DNA of 64,000 nucleotides, from assembly GCA_027314515.1 (NCBI GenBank), contig DAHVAR010000179.1, forward strand, positions 30,637-94,636, given 5' to 3'. Made by a program: the position numbers and the translations under genes. The stretch comes from Actinomycetota bacterium (GTDB lineage: Bacteria; Actinomycetota; Actinomycetes; Streptosporangiales; Streptosporangiaceae). A model generated the notes under the pieces. The model was given only the letters and a program-made list of their open reading frames with translations. It was not told where the DNA came from and did no database searches. How positions within the stretch are numbered: the stretch's first letter is position 1; each line of letters begins with the position of its first letter. Below are positions 9,018 through 17,835 of the stretch, in pieces.

Positions 9018-10469
9018 GTGACCGGCCTGTGCCTGCAGGATGCCGTCGTGCTCGCTGAGATGCTGCGCCGACGCGAGGTGTCGGCGCGCGAGGTGATCTC
9101 GGCGCACGTCGCCCGCATCGAGGCGTTCGACCCGGCCATCAACGCCATCGTCACCCGCACGTTCGAGGCGGCAATGGCACGGGCCGCGCAGGCCGACGAG
9201 ACAGCCGCCCGCGGCGGCCCGCTTGGCCTGCTGCACGGGCTGCCGGTGGCGCACAAGGATCTGGCCGACACCGCGGGCGTCCGGACCACCTACGGCTCGC
9301 CGTTGTTCGCGAGCAACGTGCCACAGCGCGACGCGCTCGTCGTGCAGCGGATGGCGCGGGCAGGCGCGATCAGCCTGGGCAAGACCAACGTGCCGGAGTT
9401 CGGAGCCGGCTCGCATACCGTCAACCCGGTGTTTGGCGCCACCCGCAACCCTTATCAGCTAGACCGTAGCGCAGGCGGCAGCAGCGGCGGCGCGGCGGCG
9501 GCGCTCGCTGCCCGCTTCGTCGCCCTGGCCGACGGCAGTGACCTGGGCGGATCCTTGCGCAACCCGGCCAGTTTCTGCAACGTCGTCGGGCTGCGCCCGA
9601 GCCCGGGCAGGGTGCCGGACTGGCCGCTGGCCGATGTCGCCGACCAGTTCGCCGTGGCCGGGCCGATGGGACGCACGGTCGCGGACACGGCGCTGCTGCT
9701 GGCTGTCCTGGCCGGGCCGGACCCGCGGGTTCCGCTGGCCCTGGACCAGCCGCCGCCTGCGATAGCCAGCCCCGCGCAGATCGGCGCGCTGCTCGACAGG
9801 GACCTGGCCGGGCTGAGGATCGCCTGGAGTCCCGATCTCGGCCTGCCGGTCGAGCCCGATGTGCTCGAGGTGCTCGCTCCCGCGCGGCAGATCCTGGCCG
9901 GACTTGGCGGCAGTGTCACCGACGCCGCGCCGGACCTGTCCGGTGCCGACGAGGTGTTCCGCACCTTCCGGGCCTTCGCCTTCGCGACGTTCCGCGCCGG
10001 GCTGGTGGCCGGGCATCCGGACCTGGTCGGCCCCAACGTCACCTGGAACACCCAGCGTGGCCTCGAGCTCGCCACCACCGACCTCAGCCGGGCGACAGTG
10101 CTGCGCGCCGGGCTGGCCGAGCGGATCAGCGCGTTCTTCGCCGACTTTGACGTGCTCGCCTGCCCGGTCACCCAGGTCGCGCCGTTCGACGTGACACTCG
10201 ACTGGGTGCACGAGATCAACGGCCGTCCGCTGCGGACGTACCTGGACTGGATGGCGTCGTGCTACCTGATCTCCGCGACCGGCCTGCCGGCCGTCAGCGT
10301 GCCAGCGGGTTTCACCCGCACGGGCCTGCCGGTCGGGCTGCAACTGGTCGGCTGCCGCCGGGGCGACTGGGACCTGCTCGCCGTTGCCCGCGCGTTCGAG
10401 TCGGCCACCGGCTACGCCGCGAGGCTGCCGGACTGCGCACCCGCACTGACGCTCGCCCCTCCTGACTAG
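9018..10469 (+). CDS. amidase (amidase signature family)
   Basis: A 483-residue hydrolase. The Ser-cisSer-Lys triad is visible: K80 (PVAHKDL), S155 in GGSSGG and S179 in GSDLGGSL, with the 24-residue spacing between the two serines that is typical of the family. The start chosen is GTG at 9018, which gives the family-like beginning VTGLCLQDAVVL; the frame is open further upstream but overlaps the urease alpha gene. It begins 19 bp after the urease alpha stop, so the two are probably co-transcribed. Amidases of this type release ammonia or an amine from carboxamides, which would suit a nitrogen-release role with the urease-like complex. Substrate unknown. Confidence 0.88.
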   Translation: MTGLCLQDAVVLAEMLRRREVSAREVISAHVARIEAFDPAINAIVTRTFEAAMARAAQADETAARGGPLGLLHGLPVAHKDLADTAGVRTTYGSPLFASNVPQRDALVVQRMARAGAISLGKTNVPEFGAGSHTVNPVFGATRNPYQLDRSAGGSSGGAAAALAARFVALADGSDLGGSLRNPASFCNVVGLRPSPGRVPDWPLADVADQFAVAGPMGRTVADTALLLAVLAGPDPRVPLALDQPPPAIASPAQIGALLDRDLAGLRIAWSPDLGLPVEPDVLEVLAPARQILAGLGGSVTDAAPDLSGADEVFRTFRAFAFATFRAGLVAGHPDLVGPNVTWNTQRGLELATTDLSRATVLRAGLAERISAFFADFDVLACPVTQVAPFDVTLDWVHEINGRPLRTYLDWMASCYLISATGLPAVSVPAGFTRTGLPVGLQLVGCRRGDWDLLAVARAFESATGYAARLPDCAPALTLAPPD

Positions 10470-10487
10470 GCCGACGGCCGGGTCGGC
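10470..10487 (+). terminator. possible terminator after the amidase gene
   Basis: A perfect 6-bp inverted repeat, GCCGAC and GTCGGC with a GGCCGG loop, directly follows the stop codon. There is no T tract. The remaining 190 bp up to the esterase gene show no coding potential that I recognise. Confidence 0.35.
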
Positions 10488-10678
10488 ACCAGCTGGTTCC
10501 GGCCCGGCCGGCGGCTATTGCTGCCGGTATCAGGCGGTAGTACCGTCGCCAGAGGGCGGGCCAGTGCGCGCAGGGCCGGCCATGGCGGGACGGCAGCGCC
10601 GCACCCCGTTCGCCGCTGCCAGTGCCTCCGCCGGGCCGCCAGTCCGGGATCAGTACGCGACGAGCCGCGGAGGCAGGC

Positions 10679-11775
<1,097 letters not shown>

Positions 11776-11974
11776 GGCGAAGGATGTTGCACCGTTTTGG
11801 GCTAAAGAATTTACCGGCTAACCGCCCTGGCGCCTGGCGCGGCGCCGGCGGGCCGCAGGGCGCAGGGCGCACCAAGCCGAAACATGGAATCAACTTGAAT
11901 GTCACGTTAATGTAACGGTTGCCTCATGGTCTTGTAGCCCTCGGCTGGTCGCCGTAGTCTCCAGGCAGTTGTTC

Positions 11975-11990
11975 AAGTAAGCGCTTTCTT
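11975..11990. promoter_or_regulatory. LacI-type operator O1
   Basis: AAGTAAGCGCTTTCTT is a near-perfect palindrome around the central GCGC and fits the LacI/GalR operator pattern. It shares the GTAAGCGCTT core with the second site 66 bp downstream. It lies about 100 bp upstream of the LacI gene start, in the only long intergenic region of the operon. Confidence 0.7.
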
Positions 11991-12002
11991 CAATGCTGAC
12001 AG

Positions 12003-12024
12003 CCCCGGCGATGGGTCGCCGGGG
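12003..12024 (+). terminator. hairpin between the two LacI operators
   Basis: CCCCGGCGA (12003-12011) and TCGCCGGGG (12016-12024) form a perfect 9-bp stem with a TGGG loop. It lies exactly between the two operator palindromes and upstream of the lacI-family gene. No T tract follows. It could be an attenuator, an mRNA-stabilising 5' hairpin, or the end of an upstream transcript. Confidence 0.5.
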
Positions 12025-12042
12025 CACTTAAAGCCACGTCGG

Positions 12043-12054
12043 GTAAGCGCTTAC
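12043..12054. promoter_or_regulatory. LacI-type operator O2
   Basis: GTAAGCGCTTAC is a perfect 12-bp palindrome with the central CG step typical of LacI/GalR operators. It lies 37 bp upstream of the GTG start of the adjacent LacI-family gene, so autoregulation of the whole sugar operon is likely. Confidence 0.75.
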
Positions 12055-12091
12055 TTCGGACGGCCTTAGTGCCTCGACTAACGGAGGACAT

Positions 12092-13201
12092 GTGAGCCAG
12101 GAGGTCGGCTCCGGCAGCCAGCCGCCCACGATCTATGACGTGGCCAGGGCCGCCGGTGTGTCCATCGCCTCGGTCTCGCGCGTACTCAACGACCAGGGCA
12201 ACCCGCGCGCCGACACCAGGGAACGGGTCCTGCACGCGGTAGCCGAGCTTGGCTTCGTGCCTGACGGCGCCGCTCGGGCACTGAGCGCCCGGCTCAAGGA
12301 AGTGGTCGGCGTGGTCGTCCGGCGGCCCCAATGGCTTGACGGCAGCCTGTTCACCGACGAGGACGAGAACCTCCAGTTCCCCGACATGATCAACCGCGGC
12401 ATGGAGATCGTCGCCCAGCGGCATGGCTTCGACCTGCTGATCAGGTCAGTCGACCTGGACGAGGCGAACGCGGGCAGCCGGATCTTCGCGCTCGCCCGGA
12501 AGAGCGACGGGATCATCCTGCACGACCGGGTGCTGGACCCTGATCAGCTCGACCGGCTCGCCCGGCAGCTTCCCGTCGTCACGCTGGCCGGCCTGCCGAC
12601 CGCCGCGACGGCGAACGTCCACGGCGACAACGACAGCGGCATGCGGGCCGTGGCACGGCACCTGATCCATGACCATGGCTACCGCACGCTGGCCTACCTG
12701 GCTGGCCACGAGGGCAGCCCGGACAGCATCACCCGCGGTCGCGCGCTCGCCGACGAAGCCCGGGCCGCGGGTGTGACGCTTCAGGCGGGCGACGCGTGGC
12801 AGGGCGGCTACCAGGCGGCGGGCGGCGCGGCCGCGATCGAGCGCCTGATCGCGGCGGGCACCCGGCTCCCCCGCGCGATCGTCTGCGCGAACGACCAGTC
12901 CGCCATCGGCGTGCTGCACGCCCTCGCCCAGCACGGCATCTCGGTTCCCGGCGACGTGGCTGTCACCGGATTCGACGACATGCCGGTGGCACGACACCTG
13001 CGTCCGCAGCTCACCAGCGTCCGGCAGTCCATCCAGGACCTCGGCGCCACCGCGTTCGAGACGTTGTACTCCATGATCTGCGGAGACGGCTCCGGGGTCC
13101 GTGGCCAGGACATTGCGCTGCCGACCCAGCTCGTCCGGCGGCGAAGCTGCGGTTGCGACCCGCAGCTCTTGGTACCGCGTAATGCACAGGAGGCCGGATA
13201 G
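12092..13201 (+). CDS. LacI-family transcriptional regulator
   Basis: A 369-residue repressor. The helix-turn-helix and hinge are at residues 13-60 (TIYDVARAAGVS, SVSRVLN, ARALSARL). The rest is a periplasmic-binding-protein-like sensor ending in the family-typical RRSCG segment. GTG start with CGGAGGA 5 bp upstream. It is the first gene of the operon: its stop is directly followed by the ATG of the first permease. The two GTAAGCGCTT palindromes upstream are its probable operators. Family knowledge and context (GH3 glucosidase, oligosaccharide importer) suggest the inducer is a beta-glucoside or short beta-linked oligosaccharide; which one is inference. Confidence 0.92.
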   Translation: MSQEVGSGSQPPTIYDVARAAGVSIASVSRVLNDQGNPRADTRERVLHAVAELGFVPDGAARALSARLKEVVGVVVRRPQWLDGSLFTDEDENLQFPDMINRGMEIVAQRHGFDLLIRSVDLDEANAGSRIFALARKSDGIILHDRVLDPDQLDRLARQLPVVTLAGLPTAATANVHGDNDSGMRAVARHLIHDHGYRTLAYLAGHEGSPDSITRGRALADEARAAGVTLQAGDAWQGGYQAAGGAAAIERLIAAGTRLPRAIVCANDQSAIGVLHALAQHGISVPGDVAVTGFDDMPVARHLRPQLTSVRQSIQDLGATAFETLYSMICGDGSGVRGQDIALPTQLVRRRSCGCDPQLLVPRNAQEAG

Positions 13202-14182
13202 ATGCTGGTGATAGCCCGGCGGCTGTTCTTCTACCTAGTTACCGCAGCCATAGCGATCAGCCTGGACTTCCTGATTCCGCGGATGATTCCCGGCAACCCG
13301 GTGGACGCGATCTTGTCCAAGATGCAGGGCGTGACCATCACGCCAGCCACCATCCACGCCCTGGACTTGCAGTTCGGCGTCAACACCAGCGCGAGCCTAT
13401 GGGGCCAGTACACACACTTCTGGAACAACGTGCTGCATGGCAACCTCGGCGTTTCGACCGCTAACGCGTTCGAGCCGGTCAGCACTGTCATCCGGCAGGC
13501 GCTGCCGTACACACTCGGACTGGTCGGTGTCGCTACGCTGATCAGCTTCGTGCTCGGTACCGCGATCGGCGCGATCGTCGCCTGGAAGCGCGGTAGCTGG
13601 CTGGATAACCTGCTGCCGGTAGTCACGTTCTTCCAGGCGGCGCCGTATTTCTTCCTCGCGTTCCTGGCCATCGACGTGTTCGCCGTCACGCTCGGCTGGT
13701 TCCCGTCCGCACGGGCCGCCAACGCCACCGACTTCCCGGCCTTCAACTGGACATACATCAGCGACGTGCTCGACCACTCGCTGCTGCCTGCCATGACGAT
13801 TGTCGTCGCCTCTGCGGCCGGCTGGATCGTGGGCATGCGCAACGTGATGCTCACCACGATGGACGAGGACTACGTGCTGATCGCCGCCGCGAAGGGACTC
13901 CCGAAACGCCGAGTGATCTGGTACGCCGCCCGCAACGCGATCTTGCCGAGCGTCTCCGGATTCGCGCTGGCGATCGGCTTCATCGTGTCTGGCGCGTTGC
14001 TGACCGAGATCGTGTTCAGCTATCCGGGACTCGGCTCGCTGCTGCTGCAGGCGGTGCAGAACAACGACTACGAGCTGATGCAGGGCCTGTTCCTGATCAT
14101 CACGTTCGCGGTACTAGCGGCCAACCTCATCGCCGACTTCGTCTATGTCTTCCTCGACCCGCGTACCCGGCAGGAGGCCTGA
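13202..14182 (+). CDS. ABC transporter permease, DppB/OppB type
   Basis: A 326-residue inner-membrane permease with a first helix near residues 7-25, the MIPGNPVDAIL segment typical of DppB-like proteins, then five further hydrophobic segments. The ATPase-contact EAA loop is near residues 222-250 (DEDYVLIAAAKGLPKR). It begins at the base after the lacI stop, so translation is coupled. Together with the next permease, two ATPases and the lipoprotein it makes a complete peptide/nickel/opine-family importer. Its setting between LacI and a GH3 glucosidase indicates an oligosaccharide substrate, as known for cellobiose-type members of this family. Confidence 0.92.
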   Translation: MLVIARRLFFYLVTAAIAISLDFLIPRMIPGNPVDAILSKMQGVTITPATIHALDLQFGVNTSASLWGQYTHFWNNVLHGNLGVSTANAFEPVSTVIRQALPYTLGLVGVATLISFVLGTAIGAIVAWKRGSWLDNLLPVVTFFQAAPYFFLAFLAIDVFAVTLGWFPSARAANATDFPAFNWTYISDVLDHSLLPAMTIVVASAAGWIVGMRNVMLTTMDEDYVLIAAAKGLPKRRVIWYAARNAILPSVSGFALAIGFIVSGALLTEIVFSYPGLGSLLLQAVQNNDYELMQGLFLIITFAVLAANLIADFVYVFLDPRTRQEA

Positions 14183-14185
14183 GCC

Positions 14186-15268
14186 ATGGCGGTAGGCATC
14201 GGCACCGAGCAGGTCACGGGCGGCGCGCCAGTGCCAGGCGCCGCGCTGCTGGGCACAGGCTCGCCGCGGCGGCGGCAGCGGGCGCTGCGACTGCCCCGCT
14301 CACCGAAGATCATCGTGGGCCTGGCCATGCTGACGTTCTTCGTGCTGTTGTCGGTCATCGGGCCGCTAGTCGCGCCGTACAGCCCGGACCAGATCTTTGC
14401 CAACTCACCAGTGCCGCTGCCGCCGTCAAGCGCGCACTGGCTCGGCACCACCAACCTGCAGCAGGACGTGTTCTCCCAGTTGCTGGCCGGCGGCAGCGAC
14501 ATGCTGCTGGTGTCGTTCATCGCCGGGGTCATCGCCACAGCGCTTTCGGTGGTCATCGGCGTGACCGCTGGCTACCTCGGCGGCCTGGCGGACGACCTGC
14601 TGTCCATGCTCGCCAACATCTTCCTGGTGATGCCCGCGCTGCCGCTGCTGGTCATCCTGTTCGGCTTTCTCGGGAAGACGGGCAGCAACGACCTCTTCCT
14701 GATCGGCTTCATCATCTCGGTAACGGGCTGGGCCTGGGGCGCCCGCGTGTTGCGCGCGCAGACGCTTTCGCTGCGAAACAGGGACTACGTCGACTCGGCC
14801 AAGATCATCGGTGAGCGCCGGTCCCGGATCATCTTCGCGGAAATCCTGCCGAACCTGACTCCGATCGTCGCGAGCTCGTTCCTGTTCACCGTGCTGTATG
14901 CGGTGGGGACCTATACCGCGATGGCGTTCCTCGGCCTGGTCAACCCCAACTGGAGCTGGGGCGGCATCCTCTACTACGCCCAGGGTGCCAACGCGGAGCT
15001 GACCGGGTACTGGTGGTGGTACATCCCGCCTGGTCTCGCCGTCGCCCTGCTGGGCACGTCGCTAGTGCTGCTGAACTTCGGCATCGACGAGTTCATCAAC
15101 CCGCGGTTGCGCGCGGCCGGGCTGAGCCGCCGCGGCGGCGACCGGAAGCGTGCTCGGGCGCTGCGCAGCCAGCAGTTCGCGCTGACCCCAGTGCTCCCGG
15201 TCTCGCGACCGCCCGCCGCGCCTCTGGACACGACCGCCGCAACCGCCGGGAACGGAGGCCGGGCATGA
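14186..15268 (+). CDS. ABC transporter permease, DppC/OppC type
   Basis: A 360-residue partner permease. After a 45-residue basic N-terminal segment, the first helix (IIVGLAMLTFFVLLSVIG) leads into the DppC-typical YSPDQIFA and GTTNLQQDVFSQL blocks, then four or five more helices. The EAA loop contains SAKIIGERRSRI. The C-terminal 50 residues are basic and Ala/Pro-rich and probably cytoplasmic. It starts 3 bp after the first permease and overlaps the next gene by 4 bp (ATGA), indicating a tightly coupled operon. Confidence 0.92.
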   Translation: MAVGIGTEQVTGGAPVPGAALLGTGSPRRRQRALRLPRSPKIIVGLAMLTFFVLLSVIGPLVAPYSPDQIFANSPVPLPPSSAHWLGTTNLQQDVFSQLLAGGSDMLLVSFIAGVIATALSVVIGVTAGYLGGLADDLLSMLANIFLVMPALPLLVILFGFLGKTGSNDLFLIGFIISVTGWAWGARVLRAQTLSLRNRDYVDSAKIIGERRSRIIFAEILPNLTPIVASSFLFTVLYAVGTYTAMAFLGLVNPNWSWGGILYYAQGANAELTGYWWWYIPPGLAVALLGTSLVLLNFGIDEFINPRLRAAGLSRRGGDRKRARALRSQQFALTPVLPVSRPPAAPLDTTAATAGNGGRA

Positions 15269-16443
15269 TCGGCGAGCGGCTGCTGGAGATTCGCGGCCTG
15301 TGCGTGGACTACGGGACCGGGCCCGATGCCGTGCACGCCGTCGCAGGCGCTGACCTGGTCCTGCACCGCGGCGAGGTTCTCGGCCTGGCCGGCGAGAGTG
15401 GCAGCGGCAAGTCCACCCTGGTGATGGCCGCTACCCGGCTGCTGCGGGCACCGGGCGTGATCACCGGCGGTGAGGTGCGTTTCTACCCCGCGGACGGTCC
15501 GTCAGTCGACCTGCTGGCGGCCGACTACCCGAGCTTGCGGGTACTTCGCTGGTCGCAGGTGTCCCTGGTGCTGCAGAGCGCGATGAACGCGCTCAACCCG
15601 GTGATGACGATCCGCACCCAGCTCACCGACGCGCTGGCAGCGCACTCACCCCGGATGTCACGGCGCCAGCGCCAGGCTCGTGCTGTCGAACTGCTGGAAA
15701 TGGTCGGAATCAGCAGCGACCGGCTGAACAGCCATCCGCACGAACTATCCGGCGGCATGCGGCAGCGCGTGATGATCGCGATGGCGCTGGCACTGCGGCC
15801 GCAGGTCGTCATCATGGACGAGCCAACCACGGCGCTCGACGTAGTCACCCAGCGGGAAATCCTGGAAGAGCTGAAGGACCTGCGGGACCAGTTCGGGTTC
15901 GCCGTCTTGTTCATCACGCACGACCTGTCGCTGCTCATCGAGATTGCGGACGCCATCGCGGTGATGTACGCGGGTTCCCTGGTCGAACGCGCCGCAGCGA
16001 GCGCACTGTTCAACGCGCCGCGCCATCCCTACACGCTCGGCCTGCTGAGCTCGTTCCCGCCGCTGCACGGTCCGCGTGCGCCGATGACCGGCATCCCTGG
16101 CTCGCCGCCTGACTTGCGGGCGCTGCCATCTGGCTGCGTGTTCCATCCGCGCTGCCGGTTTGCCTTCGACCGGTGCGCGCAGCAGGCTCCGCCGCTGGAG
16201 GTCGCCGGTGCCAGCGAAGGACGCCTGGTCGCATGCTGGCTGCAGCACGGCGATACGCCAGTTCCGGCCGATCTGGCGGCCCCTGAGCCGGACCTGACGA
16301 CGCCAGCGGCGAGCGGCAGCACAAGCCAGCCGAGCTGGGAAGGGCCCGGCGCAGGCCAGCCGGCCGCAGTAGCTGCGCGGGCCGCGGTCGCCGAGCGGGC
16401 CGCGGTCGCCGAAGAGCAAGTCCAGCAAGGGAGATCGGCATGA
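15265..16443 (+). CDS. ABC transporter ATPase, DppD/OppD type
   Basis: A 392-residue nucleotide-binding subunit. Walker A GESGSGKST is at residues 43-51, followed by the Q loop, signature ELSGGMRQR, Walker B VVIMDEPTTALD and switch His FITHDLS. The C-terminal oligopeptide-transporter extension carries four Cys (CVFHPRC, DRC, ACW), as in family members. The last 50 residues are a low-complexity Ala/Pro tail with a duplicated RAAVAE unit (18-bp DNA repeat at 16378-16413). The start ATG at 15265 overlaps the previous stop; the longer upstream frame lies inside the permease gene. Confidence 0.93.
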   Translation: MIGERLLEIRGLCVDYGTGPDAVHAVAGADLVLHRGEVLGLAGESGSGKSTLVMAATRLLRAPGVITGGEVRFYPADGPSVDLLAADYPSLRVLRWSQVSLVLQSAMNALNPVMTIRTQLTDALAAHSPRMSRRQRQARAVELLEMVGISSDRLNSHPHELSGGMRQRVMIAMALALRPQVVIMDEPTTALDVVTQREILEELKDLRDQFGFAVLFITHDLSLLIEIADAIAVMYAGSLVERAAASALFNAPRHPYTLGLLSSFPPLHGPRAPMTGIPGSPPDLRALPSGCVFHPRCRFAFDRCAQQAPPLEVAGASEGRLVACWLQHGDTPVPADLAAPEPDLTTPAASGSTSQPSWEGPGAGQPAAVAARAAVAERAAVAEEQVQQGRSA

Positions 16444-17645
16444 CTGCACCGATGCTGGCAGCGCCCGGCACGACCACGGCAGTGCTGGAAGCGCGCAGCC
16501 TTACCAAGCACTTTCCGGTGCACGGCCGCGTGCCGGGCGCCGGCCGGCGCCTGGCGCGGGCCGGACGGCCAGCGCCGGTAGTGCACGCCGTCGACGATGT
16601 ATCGCTCGCGCTGACCGCCGGATCGGTGACGGCGGTTGTCGGCGAGAGCGGGTCGGGCAAGTCCACACTCGCCCGGCTGATGTCCAGGCTGATCACGCCG
16701 ACCTCGGGCGAGTTGCTGCTGCACGGCCGCGCGGTGCCGCGCAGCCAGCGGCGGCACCTCGACTACGCCAAGACCGTGCAGATGGTGCTGCAGGATCCGT
16801 TCGCGTCGCTGAACCCGATCCACGATGTGCACTACCACCTGAGCCGCCCGTTCAAGGTACACGGGATGGCCGGCTCAGCCGCGGACCTCGACGCCAAGAT
16901 CGCGACCGTGCTCGATCGGGTCGCGCTGACTCCGGCCGACCTGTTCGTGCACAAGTACCCGCACGAACTGTCCGGCGGCCAGCGGCAGCGCGTCGCGATC
17001 GCCCGCGCTCTGGCCGTGCAGCCACGGGTGCTGGTGGCCGACGAGCCGGTCTCGATGCTTGACGTATCGATCCGCCTTGGCGTCCTGAACCTGCTCGCCG
17101 ATCTGCGGGATCGCGACGAGCTGGCCATCTTGTACATCACCCACGACATCGCGTCGGCAAGATACCTGGCCGACCGGATCGTGGTCATGTACGCGGGCCA
17201 GGTGGTGGAGTCCGGGCCAGCCGTCGAGGTCACTGACGCGCCCGCGCATCCCTATACGCAGCTGCTGCTCAGCGCTGCGCCAGACCCGCAGCGGGTCACG
17301 CCGGTCGCGCTGCGCGGCGCAGGCGCGCCGCCGAGCGCGGTGGCTCCGCCGTCGGGCTGCCGCTTCAGGCTGCGGTGCCCCTACGCCATGGCCATCTGCG
17401 CCGAGCAGGCGCCGCCAACGTTTCCTGCCGGGAACGGGCAGGAAAGTGCGTGCTGGCTGCTCGGCGAAGGCAATGAGTCGTCCGCTGCGCACGGTCAGGG
17501 CACGAAGCCCGTTCCCGCCACGACATCGGCCGGCGAGGCGACCTCCCGCGTTCCGGCTCTGCCGGGGCGGCGGCCAACGGTTCCTGGTGCCGGCGAGGAC
17601 ACGCCTGACACCGACCGAGGAGAGGTGATGAGTACTGACGAGTGA
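16440..17645 (+). CDS. ABC transporter ATPase, DppF/OppF type
   Basis: A 401-residue second ATPase. It has Walker A GESGSGKST, signature ELSGGQRQR, Walker B VLVADEPVSMLD, switch His YITHDIA and the C-terminal Cys-containing extension (CRFRLRC, CAEQ, CWLL). An insert after the first strand (HGRVPGAGRRLARAGR) is typical of OppF-like proteins that carry extra residues before VVHAVDDVS. The tail of about 70 residues is Ser/Thr/Pro-rich and probably disordered. It overlaps the preceding ATPase by 4 bp. A 190-bp gap with no recognisable gene separates it from the receptor gene. Confidence 0.93.
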   Translation: MTAPMLAAPGTTTAVLEARSLTKHFPVHGRVPGAGRRLARAGRPAPVVHAVDDVSLALTAGSVTAVVGESGSGKSTLARLMSRLITPTSGELLLHGRAVPRSQRRHLDYAKTVQMVLQDPFASLNPIHDVHYHLSRPFKVHGMAGSAADLDAKIATVLDRVALTPADLFVHKYPHELSGGQRQRVAIARALAVQPRVLVADEPVSMLDVSIRLGVLNLLADLRDRDELAILYITHDIASARYLADRIVVMYAGQVVESGPAVEVTDAPAHPYTQLLLSAAPDPQRVTPVALRGAGAPPSAVAPPSGCRFRLRCPYAMAICAEQAPPTFPAGNGQESACWLLGEGNESSAAHGQGTKPVPATTSAGEATSRVPALPGRRPTVPGAGEDTPDTDRGEVMSTDE

Positions 17646-17835
17646 TGAGCCCTAACCGAACCGATCTCTGACATCACCGGCACGCCCGGCCAGCAGGTCC
17701 GCGGAAGATCTGGGACACCCCCAGGCACATCCCGACCCGGCCGGCCAGCGCCGCGACGAGAACAGACCCCGACACGGTCACATCACGACAGGCCGACGCA
17801 CAGCCGGCCGGGCACTCTTTGGAGTCTAGAGGCAA

